A stretch of DNA of 6,151 nt from assembly GCA_050290865.1 (NCBI GenBank), contig JBNKIW010000100.1, forward strand, positions 1-6,151, in the 5' to 3' direction. Both the position numbers and the translations under genes were made by a program. The stretch's first letter is position 1. Each line of letters begins with the position of its first letter. This stretch comes from JARRLC01 sp050290865. Lineage in GTDB: Bacteria; Pseudomonadota; Alphaproteobacteria; Rhizobiales; Rhodomicrobiaceae. Below are positions 1 to 4,303 of the stretch, piece after piece. The notes under the pieces were generated by a model, which worked only from the letters and a program-made list of their open reading frames with translations, searched no databases and was not told the DNA's origin.

Positions 1-278
1 GCGTGTGGACGGCGGACGCGAAGCAGGATGCGCTGAACGTCGGGCAAATCCTCTTCACAGCATGCGAGGATGCGCGGTGCGTAGTGCGTCTCCAGCCAGC
101 GCCGCAGGAATTGGGTGGGCACCGAAAGCCGCAGTGTGCTGCCATCGCACCCATCTGCCTGCAGGCCCGCGCACCAGTTGGCAAAGGCATCGTCGCCGAT
201 AGCCGCGCGCAGGCGGGCCAGGACACGCTGCCATCGGTCTGCCAGCGCAGCATCGAATTCGTCAGTGATAGTGGTCAC
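1..278 (-). CDS. DnaA N-terminal-domain protein (partial, runs off left edge)
   Basis: The gene reads leftward from a GTG start at 278, and 92 codons are visible before the edge. The GTG is preceded by AAGGAG (285-290) at 6-nt spacing, an ideal ribosome binding site. The visible protein has the DnaA domain I pattern: RWQRVLARLRAAIGDDAFANW near residues 14-34, then a short beta-like stretch (STLRLSVPTQFL), then RRWLETHYAPRIL. In DnaA this domain mediates self-oligomerisation and DnaB/DiaA contacts. The same fold also occurs in phage and plasmid replication or HTH proteins, where it is fused to other domains. The missing C-terminus decides whether this is a full DnaA (AAA+ ATPase plus box-binding domain) or an element-encoded replication protein. 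The small accessory genes beside it favour the latter. Domain call firm; full identity open. Confidence 0.8.
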   Translation of the reverse strand, partial: MTTITDEFDAALADRWQRVLARLRAAIGDDAFANWCAGLQADGCDGSTLRLSVPTQFLRRWLETHYAPRILACCEEDLPDVQRILLRVRRPH

Positions 279-299
279 GGCTAACTCCTTACGCGCGAG

Positions 300-338
300 A
301 AAAAAAGCCCCGCTGCCAGAGCAACATCGGCAGCGGGG
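300..338 (-). terminator. Intrinsic terminator or attenuator just upstream of the DnaA-N gene
   Basis: On the minus strand a perfect 10-bp stem, CCCCGCTGCC with GGCAGCGGGG (329-338 and 308-317), closes an 11-nt loop and is followed by a run of seven T (306-300). This is a strong rho-independent terminator for leftward transcription of the 57-aa gene. Its T-run ends ~10 nt before the AAGGAG of the DnaA-N gene, leaving no room for a separate promoter between them, so it may act as an attenuator. Confidence 0.85.
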
Positions 339-345
339 TGGCCAG

Positions 346-399
346 GCGCTCCGCAGAGCGCGGGCGAGCCTTGGTGACAGGGAGGGGATGACACCAAGG
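346..399 (-). other. Two further inverted repeats in the DnaA-N gene leader
   Basis: Upstream of the terminator on the minus strand lie two perfect inverted repeats. CCTTGGTG/CACCAAGG (369-376 and 392-399) has an 8-bp stem and 15-nt loop. GCGCTC/GAGCGC (346-351 and 356-361) has a 6-bp stem and 4-nt loop. A weaker GGGTGG/CCACCC pair lies at 442-447 and 457-462. Together with the terminator they make a string of hairpins in a ~195-bp gap (279-472) that has no convincing gene. They could be leader RNA structure, operators or origin-proximal sites; no DnaA-box-like repeat is seen. Confidence 0.45.
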
Positions 400-472
400 A
401 TGATCAGGTATGGTGATGTTGCTGGGTAGGTTGCTGTTTCGGGGTGGAGAGTGCCACCACCCGACACGACCA

Positions 473-646
473 TCAGACGCCGAGGCCATCGAGCGCCTTG
501 CTGTGTGCCTCAATACGCTTGTCGAGTTTATCGTAATGCTGGCGGAGCGCGCGAATTTGCGTTGCGCGGTTCTTACTCCTGGTCAGATGACGCGAGGCTG
601 TTGCCAGTTCAGCGTCTGTCATCTCTTCCGGTTTCTTCGCGACCAT
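473..646 (-). CDS. Small basic helical protein, 57 aa, unknown function
   Basis: The chosen ATG at 646 is preceded by AGAGGAA at good spacing on the minus strand; upstream in-frame starts lack this. The product is 57 aa. The N-terminal part (KKPEEMTDAELATASRHL) is followed by a Lys/Arg-rich helix (residues ~20-52) with leucines spaced as in a short coiled coil. No membrane segment, Cys motif or known domain is recognised. It is the last gene before the terminator at 300-338 and lies downstream of the 44-aa gene, probably in one leftward transcript with the 83-aa gene. Small charged helical proteins of this kind are common in phage early regions and may bind nucleic acid or a protein partner, but that is a guess. 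Confidence 0.65.
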   Translation of the reverse strand: MVAKKPEEMTDAELATASRHLTRSKNRATQIRALRQHYDKLDKRIEAHSKALDGLGV

Positions 647-740
647 CGTGTGTTTTCCTCTTGTGGGAAGGGACGTCCAAGACTGTTCCAGTGACTCAGG
701 ATTAGGGGCCGCCCGGCCCTTGCCAGGCGACTGCGCCGCT

Positions 741-809
741 TCAATCCTGGTAGAGGTGGCGGAATTTCTCCGCTTCATGGGCGGTGATGAAGCCAGCATC
801 GACCTGCCG
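741..809 (-). other. In-frame coding-like extension behind an amber stop
   Basis: Directly after the TAG at 810-812 the same frame stays open for 22 codons to a TGA at 741-743. The reading RQVDAGFITAHEAEKFRHLY looks like real protein: amphipathic, with G/C in most third codon positions, and resembling the short SHOCT-type pattern (L..l.d.GfIt..Ea..f..L). A CAG-to-TAG change alone would explain the break. The TAG lies in the 6-nt loop of a perfect inverted repeat, GACCTG/CAGGTC (801-806 and 813-818). The full frame would encode 67 aa. It is either a decayed tail, a readthrough extension, or chance. Confidence 0.45.
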
Positions 810-944
810 CTACAGGTCTTTCGGAAGCGGGCCTTTCAGCCCGCCGGGATGCCTGTAGGCGAGAATGGCGTCGTTGAGTTCCTTGGCGTCCGCGGCCTGG
901 CATTCAGGGCACGAGCACCCAGGTTCATGCGGGTGGTTAGCCAT
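810..944 (-). CDS. 44-aa Cys/His-containing small protein, possibly truncated by an amber codon
   Basis: The ATG at 944 has GAGG at ~6-nt spacing on the minus strand. The 44-aa product opens with MANHPHEPGCSCPECQAAD, containing three Cys (C-x-C-x2-C) and two His close together, a compact candidate metal-binding knuckle. It ends in a Gly/Pro/Lys-rich segment (YRHPGGLKGPLPKDL) at a TAG. The frame continues coherently for 22 codons (see 741-809), so the 44-aa product may be a truncation of a 67-aa ancestor. It lies between the 83-aa and 57-aa genes and probably shares their transcript. No family recognised. The start is well supported; the true end is uncertain. Confidence 0.6.
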   Translation of the reverse strand: MANHPHEPGCSCPECQAADAKELNDAILAYRHPGGLKGPLPKDL

Positions 945-1030
945 GCAATACCTCGTCAGTGGTGTGGTCGGGGTGTGCGGACCGGGCGGTCGCTGGGTTG
1001 GCCGGAGTGCCCCGCCCGGCCCGCACTGGA

Positions 1031-1044
1031 GAGTGCTGGCACTC
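1031..1044. repeat. Perfect short palindrome GAGTGC-TG-GCACTC
   Basis: A 6-bp inverted repeat with a 2-nt centre lies in the 164-bp gap between the 83-aa and 44-aa genes. A second, looser pair GGGGCC/GGCCCC lies at 1075-1080 and 1095-1100. Neither is followed by a T-run on either strand, so they are not convincing terminators. The first could be an operator or RNA-processing hairpin. No gene is supported in this gap. Confidence 0.35.
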
Positions 1045-1108
1045 CGTGATATGTGAGGCGAAGCCCTCGGGGGTGGGGCCAGGTGGTCCGACCCGGCCCC
1101 GGTCGTGC

Positions 1109-1360
1109 TTACGACTGCTTGATCTCCAGGCTGTAGCCGCCATCCTCCTTCTCCGGGAGGGTGGCGGAAACCTCGATCGGCTTCGGCAGCGGCACCGTCA
1201 GACTCATCTTGATGGTGTGGCGGGCGGCGTAGGCACCAATGTCGTCGCCATAGCGCTCCAGTGCTTCATCCTCATCCTTGCCGACCTCATAGTCGCCATC
1301 CCGGTCAACGACAGCATAGATTTCGATCTCCGCCGTCGTCTTCTTGTTCTCGTCAGCCAT
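1109..1360 (-). CDS. Acidic 83-aa protein, unknown function
   Basis: The ATG at 1360 (MADENKKTT) follows GGAGAG at good spacing; an alternative GTG nine codons upstream has no better signal. The product is strongly acidic in its first half (DRDGDYEVGKDEDEALERYGDD, ~residues 19-40). The second half is beta-rich (HTIKMSLTVPLPKPIEVSATLP, ~48-69) and ends in a short strand before the stop. It has no membrane segment and no Cys. The DRDGDYEVGKDEDEA stretch is reminiscent of a calcium loop but lacks a full EF-hand frame. It is the first gene behind the strong promoter at 1544-1572, with a ~175-nt leader. I do not recognise a family; it reads like a phage or plasmid early protein. Confidence 0.75.
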   Translation of the reverse strand: MADENKKTTAEIEIYAVVDRDGDYEVGKDEDEALERYGDDIGAYAARHTIKMSLTVPLPKPIEVSATLPEKEDGGYSLEIKQS

Positions 1361-1490
1361 AACACTCTCCGTTGGTGAGACCCGCACCCGATTGAGCGCG
1401 GAACCAGCCCCACCCCGGAAGGCTTCAGTTTCCCGCCGAGACCGGCCTCTTAGCGGATGGCTGTTAGCTCATCACGGACCACTGGTCGGG

Positions 1491-1525
1491 GTGATCTATT
1501 ATGGTGTTGGCGAGATCACTTCGCC
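1491..1525 (-). promoter_or_regulatory. Mutually exclusive hairpins in the leader of the 83-aa gene
   Basis: The ~175-nt leader (1361-1536) carries GTGATCT/AGATCAC (1491-1497 and 1513-1519; 7 bp, 15-nt loop) and GGCGA/TCGCC (1509-1513 and 1521-1525; 5 bp). The two overlap and cannot form fully together. A GACCA-C-TGGTC palindrome lies just downstream in the transcript, in the 1475-1488 area. No T-run follows, so this is leader structure of unknown purpose. No gene is seen in 1361-1679, which otherwise holds the promoter and the terminator listed separately. Confidence 0.3.
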
Positions 1526-1543
1526 CTTTGTACCACTTATATT

Positions 1544-1572
1544 AGTATACTCTGTATATAAATCCAAGTCAA
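1544..1572 (-). promoter_or_regulatory. Sigma70-type promoter of the leftward 83-aa gene operon
   Basis: On the minus strand TTGACT (-35, 1572-1567) and TATACT (-10, 1549-1544) are separated by exactly 17 bp, each hexamer matching consensus at 5 of 6. It sits in a markedly AT-rich island within GC-rich DNA. Transcription would start near 1537 and run into the 83-aa gene. It lies just past the terminator of the upstream operon (1624-1655), so this operon is separately transcribed. Confidence 0.8.
1546..1558. promoter_or_regulatory. Palindromic operator candidate in the promoter
   Basis: TATAC-TCT-GTATA is a perfect 5-3-5 inverted repeat overlapping the -10 element and part of the spacer. A protein bound there would block RNA polymerase. 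An XRE dimer from the neighbouring operon is the obvious candidate. AT richness makes such palindromes easier to get by chance. Confidence 0.5.
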
Positions 1573-1586
1573 AAATGCGATATCTG
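1572..1586. promoter_or_regulatory. Shared 15-bp motif, copy 1
   Basis: The 15 bases read AAAATGCGATATCTG, abutting the -35 of the 1544-1572 promoter. It matches the sequence at 3180-3194 at 13 of 15 positions (two transitions), in the same orientation. In both places a GTATAC lies a short way to the left (1545-1550 and 3167-3172). It is a candidate binding site for a regulator common to both regions. Confidence 0.45.
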
Positions 1587-1623
1587 ATGGTTATCGCGAG
1601 AGTGTGCAGGTGTGCGAAGCAAC

Positions 1624-1655
1624 AAAAACGCCGCACTTGGAAGAAGTGCGGCGTT
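1624..1655 (-). terminator. Intrinsic terminator of the XRE/brnT operon
   Basis: A perfect 12-bp stem, AACGCCGCACTT with AAGTGCGGCGTT (1627-1638 and 1644-1655), has a 5-nt loop. On the minus strand it is followed by TTTTTG (1628-1623). It sits ~25 nt beyond the stop of the last HTH gene (1680) and ends that leftward transcript. The plus-strand side lacks a comparable T-run. Confidence 0.92.
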
Positions 1656-1679
1656 GTTATGCGGAGCTCTGAATTTAAA

Positions 1680-1949
1680 TTATTTGTCGAGCGTCGTCCG
1701 AACGTAGGTGTCGAGCCAGCTTACATCGTCGTTCAAGAGTAAACTGACGGGGACACCCAACTGATGTAAGCGTTGATAATGACGCGCAAGTCGGCTTGCC
1801 ATGGCGGTCGGGCGGCGGGTCTTGTTTTCCCAGGTCCACACCGCCTGCCGGTCCACGCCCAGCAGTTCGCCAAACGCGGCCTGTGTCAGGTCGAGTTCAT
1901 CCCGGAGTCGACGCATCTCGTCGCCGGTGAGAGGGGGGAGCCGCTTCAT
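1680..1949 (-). CDS. XRE-family HTH protein, 89 aa
   Basis: Residues ~10-50 form an XRE/Cro-type HTH: EMRRLRDELDLTQAAFGELL, then GVDRQAVWTWENKTRRPTAM. These are the typical L-x-x-R...LTQ-x-x-F-A-x-x-LG...V-x-x-WE-x-G/K signatures. The rest is a helical tail that may carry dimer contacts (HQLGVPVSLLLNDD). The ATG at 1949 follows the antitoxin stop by 14 nt; a GAGG overlaps that stop but is rather distant, so translation may be coupled. It is the last gene of the operon, before the terminator at 1624-1655. Likely a DNA-binding co-regulator or accessory antitoxin. It could bind the GTATAC palindrome ~130-140 bp downstream, but no target is shown. Family call firm. Confidence 0.88.
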   Translation of the reverse strand: MKRLPPLTGDEMRRLRDELDLTQAAFGELLGVDRQAVWTWENKTRRPTAMASRLARHYQRLHQLGVPVSLLLNDDVSWLDTYVRTTLDK

Positions 1950-1963
1950 TGGTGTATTGAGCC

Positions 1964-2368
1964 TCAGGCGATAGCCTTGGACTTGCGCGTTTGAGCTTTC
2001 CGGGATTTCGCGCGTTTCAACGCTTCGGCGACAGCTTCCGGAAGAGCGGATATCGCCAGGATGTAGGATTGCGCGGCCTGGTCGGGTTCACTGCGGTACT
2101 GTTCCCAGTCACGCAAGGTCGAAAGAGGTATGCCGTACCGCTTGGCAAACTGCTCCTGGGTGAGGCGCAAGCGCATGCGCAGGAGCTTCACGCGCGACAC
2201 CGGCTTCATCTGCACCAGTTGCGCCTCAGTCAGCGGTTGCGCGTCTGGGTCGGCAAGTGCCGCTGCATGTATCTCCTCGTCTGTCATCGCATCGACTTGC
2301 GACCAGTCGAAGGTATCGGACACCTTGGTCTTGTTACCGCTTTTCTTCGTGATAGCGTTTTCGCTCAT
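1964..2368 (-). CDS. HTH antitoxin, BrnA-like N-terminus with XRE domain
   Basis: The 134-aa protein begins with a Lys-rich segment, then FDWSQVDAMTDEEIHAAALADPDAQPL (~20-46). This pattern (DW..vDamTDEeI..A...DPDA.P) is typical of the toxin-contacting region of BrnA-type antitoxins. Residues ~55-100 are an XRE-like HTH: KLLRMRLRLTQEQFAKRYGI, then PLSTLRDWEQ. A basic tail follows (KRAKSRKAQTRKSK). Canonical BrnA has a ribbon-helix-helix C-terminus; this HTH version is a known partner type for BrnT toxins. The ATG at 2368 lies inside the last 35 nt of brnT, in another frame, with AAAGG ~9 nt upstream. That overlap ties antitoxin output to toxin translation. It should neutralise BrnT and repress the operon. 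Confidence 0.87.
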   Translation of the reverse strand: MSENAITKKSGNKTKVSDTFDWSQVDAMTDEEIHAAALADPDAQPLTEAQLVQMKPVSRVKLLRMRLRLTQEQFAKRYGIPLSTLRDWEQYRSEPDQAAQSYILAISALPEAVAEALKRAKSRKAQTRKSKAIA

Positions 2369-2618
2369 GAGGTTCGGCCTTTCGGGCTGAGATCAGTCGC
2401 GTTCGAATACCACGGATGGTATAGGTGACGACAAAGACGCGCCCCTTAATCGCGCCGATAACATTGAAACGATCTTCGTTGTGGTTTGCGTAGACATCGA
2501 GTTCTTCGAGACGGAACGGGTCATCAAACACCTCGCGGGCCAATTCAAAGGGAACGCGATGCTTGGCGTAATTCTGCGCCGCTTTCCCTTCGTCCCATTC
2601 GAAGTCATCGTCATTCAT
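2334..2618 (-). CDS. brnT: BrnT family ribonuclease toxin
   Basis: The 94-aa product matches BrnT (formerly DUF497) closely. The start FEWDEGKAAQNYAKHRVPFE (~6-25) is followed by AREVFDDPF (28-35), a central E-DRF-VIG strand (49-55), then VFVVTYTIRGIRTRLISARK (61-80) and ERKRYH (85-90). BrnT folds like RelE and cleaves RNA, arresting growth until bound by its antitoxin. The ATG at 2618 puts the conserved FEWDE six residues in, the family-typical position. A GTG at 2663 and ATG at 2660, overlapping the TGA of the upstream XRE gene, would add 14-15 residues and give translational coupling, but the family pattern disfavours them. All recognisable family motifs are present, so the toxin looks intact. 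Its antitoxin overlaps its 3' end. Confidence 0.92.
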   Translation of the reverse strand: MNDDDFEWDEGKAAQNYAKHRVPFELAREVFDDPFRLEELDVYANHNEDRFNVIGAIKGRVFVVTYTIRGIRTRLISARKAEPHERKRYHEEKR

Positions 2619-2659
2619 AAATGTACCGGATTTCCGCAGTCGCGTCAAACCGCGGGGCA

Positions 2660-3160
2660 TCACATCGGGGCGGTCGCGTCGTTTGGGTTCGTTTCAGACC
2701 ACTCGATAATCGGGTCGCCGTCCGGCAGTTCTCCGAAAATCTCGCGCAAGACGCCACGACGCGATGCATCGGACAGTTCCTGCCATTCGTCGGGCCGCTC
2801 GCGCCAGTAGTCGTAGAGTCCGCGGAGATCGGGATCATGGGGAAGCACTTGTTTAACGCGTCGTGTTCGTAGCTCTTCTTCGCTGTCCAGTGCCTTAGCG
2901 GTGGGTTCCTCAATACCCCACACGAACGCCAAACCGCGCCCGGTTACTCCTTCTTCCGGTTCTATGAAGCGAACCCCTGCCGCCTCAAATGCCACCACGA
3001 TATCCCGGAGCGTGCGGGGAAATGGCGTTCGGCTGCCACGTTCAAAATCGGCGACTGTCTTTTGGTTAACTCCGCATCGCACCTCAAGATCCTTTTGCGT
3101 CCAACCCAGTAAGGCGCGAGCGGCGCGGCATTGCCCAGGAGAAAGCTTGATCTCCGCCAT
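2660..3160 (-). CDS. XRE-family transcriptional regulator, 166 aa
   Basis: The start ATG at 3160 (MAEIKLSPGQCRAARALLGW) is preferred because it sits at the usual distance from the HTH and has GGAAGG 11 nt upstream; an ATG at 3205 is possible. Residues ~5-65 are a clear XRE HTH with the pattern Q-C-R-A-A-R-A-L-L-G-W-T-Q followed by VNQKTVADFERGSRTP and a helix to ~62. A short beta segment (VRFIEPEEGVTGRGLAFVWG) is typical of this subfamily. The C-terminal ~80 residues are acidic and helical with no recognised domain. It leads the operon ahead of brnT, and its TGA overlaps an alternative brnT start. It likely represses its own promoter and possibly the 1544-1572 promoter through shared sites. 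Confidence 0.9.
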   Translation of the reverse strand: MAEIKLSPGQCRAARALLGWTQKDLEVRCGVNQKTVADFERGSRTPFPRTLRDIVVAFEAAGVRFIEPEEGVTGRGLAFVWGIEEPTAKALDSEEELRTRRVKQVLPHDPDLRGLYDYWRERPDEWQELSDASRRGVLREIFGELPDGDPIIEWSETNPNDATAPM

Positions 3161-3164
3161 TTTT

Positions 3165-3194
3165 TCGTATACCTTCCCGAAAATACGATATTTG
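3165..3194. promoter_or_regulatory. Operator candidate: inverted repeat plus shared motif copy 2
   Basis: TCGTAT/ATACGA (3165-3170 and 3183-3188, 12-nt spacer) lies between the XRE start and its likely promoter, overlapping the XRE Shine-Dalgarno. Within it are GTATAC (3167-3172) and AAAATACGATATTTG (3180-3194), the near-copy of the motif at 1572-1586. The position suits autoregulation of the XRE gene, and perhaps control of the rightward genes too. Confidence 0.45.
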
Positions 3195-3203
3195 CTCCAT
3201 TCC

Positions 3204-3232
3204 ATGGTACCTTTGGTGTCCTATGGCATCAA
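3204..3232 (-). promoter_or_regulatory. Possible promoter of the XRE/brnT operon
   Basis: On the minus strand TTGATG (3232-3227) and TACCAT (3209-3204) are 17 bp apart, each 4 of 6 to consensus. A start near 3196 would give a ~35-nt leader to the ATG at 3160 and exclude the upstream ATG at 3205. No strong rightward promoter is visible in the 3161-3267 divergent gap. Confidence 0.35.
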
Positions 3233-3267
3233 GCCCCAAGGAGCCGCAAGGCAAGGAAGGTGTTGAC

Positions 3268-3471
3268 ATGAAGTCGCCTTTGCCACTCACCGCTGCCGTA
3301 CTCCTCAAGGAAGCGGCCAAGTGCATCCAGGACACCCGCGCCATCTGCAAGCGTCTGGGTGAGAGTGACGCAGAGCAAGAACTGGGGCGACACGTGGCTG
3401 AGTTGGAGCCGATTGCGCAGGCGATGCACGAACGTGCCATGGCAGGCGATGAGGGTGCGCACCAGGAGTAG
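3268..3471 (+). CDS. Small helical protein, 67 aa, unknown function
   Basis: This is the first rightward gene. The ATG at 3268 has AAGGAAGG at 7-nt spacing, far better than the upstream in-frame ATG at 3223. The 67-aa product starts MKSPLPLTAAVLLKEAAKCI and is almost wholly alpha-helical by composition, with two Cys (~19 and 27) and acidic residues in its second half (GESDAEQELGRHVAELEP). The N-terminal hydrophobic stretch is short and broken by Lys, so a membrane segment or signal peptide is unlikely. The next gene starts 106 nt later across a gap with only a bulged hairpin (3487-3505) and no clear promoter. No family recognised. Confidence 0.68.
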   Translation: MKSPLPLTAAVLLKEAAKCIQDTRAICKRLGESDAEQELGRHVAELEPIAQAMHERAMAGDEGAHQE

Positions 3472-3577
3472 CGCGTCAAACAGCGCGGCGCAGGCTCCTG
3501 CCGCCACGGGTGCATCGGGGGCAGCAATCCACCAAGCCGGGCGGTGCGGTCCGGAGTCCTCGTAGAAGGAAGAAAAC

Positions 3578-3790
3578 ATGAGAGACGACAGAAGCAACAG
3601 AAGCAGGCGGGGCAGCGACGACACAATTACATCAAGCAGCGCCTCTGCATCAAACAATGTAGCGATTGAGAACAACGTCGTGAACTCGTTTGAGGGCACT
3701 CAAGCCACGGACGTGCATGTCTCGGCCGCGAATAGAATTCGCGACAGGGTCGAAGGAAAACTCCGCGGAAAATTCTCCAGGAGACGCTAG
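3578..3790 (+). CDS. Ser/Asn-rich small protein, 70 aa, unknown function
   Basis: The ATG at 3578 follows AAGGA (3566-3570) at 7-nt spacing. The 70-aa product has a basic N-terminus (MRDDRSNRSRRGSDD), a Ser/Ala-rich stretch, a short Asn/Val-rich core (ASNNVAIENNVVNSFEG, ~24-40), and a very basic C-terminus (KLRGKFSRRR). It has no membrane segment or Cys. Base composition is less GC-rich than the genes further right. It ends 2 nt before the next gene, which also has an Asn/Val core, so the pair may share a history. The alternating N/V pattern hints at a small beta-structured or assembling protein, but this is a compositional impression only. Confidence 0.68.
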   Translation: MRDDRSNRSRRGSDDTITSSSASASNNVAIENNVVNSFEGTQATDVHVSAANRIRDRVEGKLRGKFSRRR

Positions 3791-3792
3791 TC

Positions 3793-4029
3793 ATGTCACC
3801 GAATAACAGCTCTAGCGCTAAATCCAAAAGTCTGTCCGACGCCGAAAATAACGCAGCACAAGAAGTGAACGTCATTGTTGGTGGTGACCAAAGCAACAAT
3901 GCGGTTGTACGAAACGCAAACGGTGACTGTTACGGCGCATGCTACATGTGCAGGCGTAGCCCAGGCTCTTGCGATATCGCCAGGCAGTACCTCCCGGCGC
4001 CTGAATGGCACAATTACGAGGGGGGCTGA
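3793..4029 (+). CDS. Asn-rich small protein with four-Cys motif, 78 aa
   Basis: The ATG at 3793 has AGGAG (3779-3783) at 9-nt spacing and starts 2 nt after the previous stop. The first half is Ser/Asn/Ala-rich (MSPNNSSSAKSKSLSDAENN); the middle is NVIVGGDQSNNAVVRNANGD (~26-45). The C-terminal part holds CYGACYMCRRSPGSC, a C-x3-C-x2-C-x6-C cluster (~47-61) that could bind a metal or form disulphides, and ends in an aromatic/acidic tail. No signal peptide is seen, which argues somewhat for metal over disulphides. The N/V core echoes the preceding 70-aa protein. No family recognised. The next gene begins 1 nt beyond its stop. Confidence 0.68.
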   Translation: MSPNNSSSAKSKSLSDAENNAAQEVNVIVGGDQSNNAVVRNANGDCYGACYMCRRSPGSCDIARQYLPAPEWHNYEGG

Positions 4030-4030
4030 C

Positions 4031-4303
4031 ATGAACTCCACCGAACTCGCCGGCGCCGCCGCCGACATCGAGGCCGCAGCCAGGGCGTGCCGCCAGCGGG
4101 CGGACCAGACCACGGATACGGCATGGGCCAATCTCCACCGCGGTGTCGCCCAGCAGCTTCAAGACCGCGCCAACCAAGTGAAGTCGTGGTCAGCAACGGC
4201 GGCGCATTGGGAGCGCACTGGCCAGGAGCGTCCCACGGACGTGGTGGCGCAGTTCGACGCCGCTGTCGCCGAAGCTCTGGACATGGCGCGGGCAACGCTA
4301 TGA
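4031..4303 (+). CDS. Ala-rich helical protein, 90 aa, unknown function
   Basis: The ATG at 4031 follows GAGGGGGG (4018-4025) and lies 1 nt after the previous stop. The 90-aa product is Ala/Gln/Glu/Arg-rich and predicted all-helical: MNSTELAGAAADIEAAARAC, then ADQTTDTAWANLHRGVAQQLQDRANQVKSW, a break near TGQERP, and a final helix DVVAQFDAAVAEALDMARATL. It has no membrane segment and a single Cys. Its TGA overlaps the next start (ATGA), a clear operon junction. The pattern suggests a small helical-bundle or coiled-coil protein that binds a partner. No family recognised. Confidence 0.75.
   Translation: MNSTELAGAAADIEAAARACRQRADQTTDTAWANLHRGVAQQLQDRANQVKSWSATAAHWERTGQERPTDVVAQFDAAVAEALDMARATL

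Noticed and set aside
279..472. Replication origin with DnaA boxes or iterons
   Set aside because: No TTATCCACA-like sites and no tandem direct repeats are seen; only inverted repeats are present.
706..719. GGGCCG-CC-CGGCCC palindrome as a terminator
   Set aside because: It is a perfect but very short GC palindrome with a 2-nt centre and no T-run on either strand.
648..1049. 133-codon rightward frame
   Set aside because: It overlaps the better-supported minus-strand small genes, has no good ribosome binding site, and its translation has no protein-like pattern.
937..1143. 68-codon leftward frame between the 83-aa and 44-aa genes
   Set aside because: It overlaps both neighbours, is rich in Pro/Gly/Arg from GC-rich non-coding DNA, and has no convincing ribosome binding site.
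1344..1742. 132-codon rightward frame across the intergenic region
   Set aside because: It runs through the promoter, the leader and the terminator hairpin, and its translation looks random.
3487..3505. Hairpin behind the 67-aa gene as a terminator
   Set aside because: The stem is bulged with a tiny loop and no T-run follows, so termination is not supported.
3084..3699. Two long leftward frames opposite the divergent gap and the first rightward genes
   Set aside because: They oppose genes with strong Shine-Dalgarno signals and contain low-complexity Cys/Ser/Leu runs typical of antisense reading of GC-rich genes.
3620..3700. ENNVV resembling the VENN motif of contact-dependent toxins
   Set aside because: The match is partial, the protein is only 70 aa, and no toxin or delivery domain is present.
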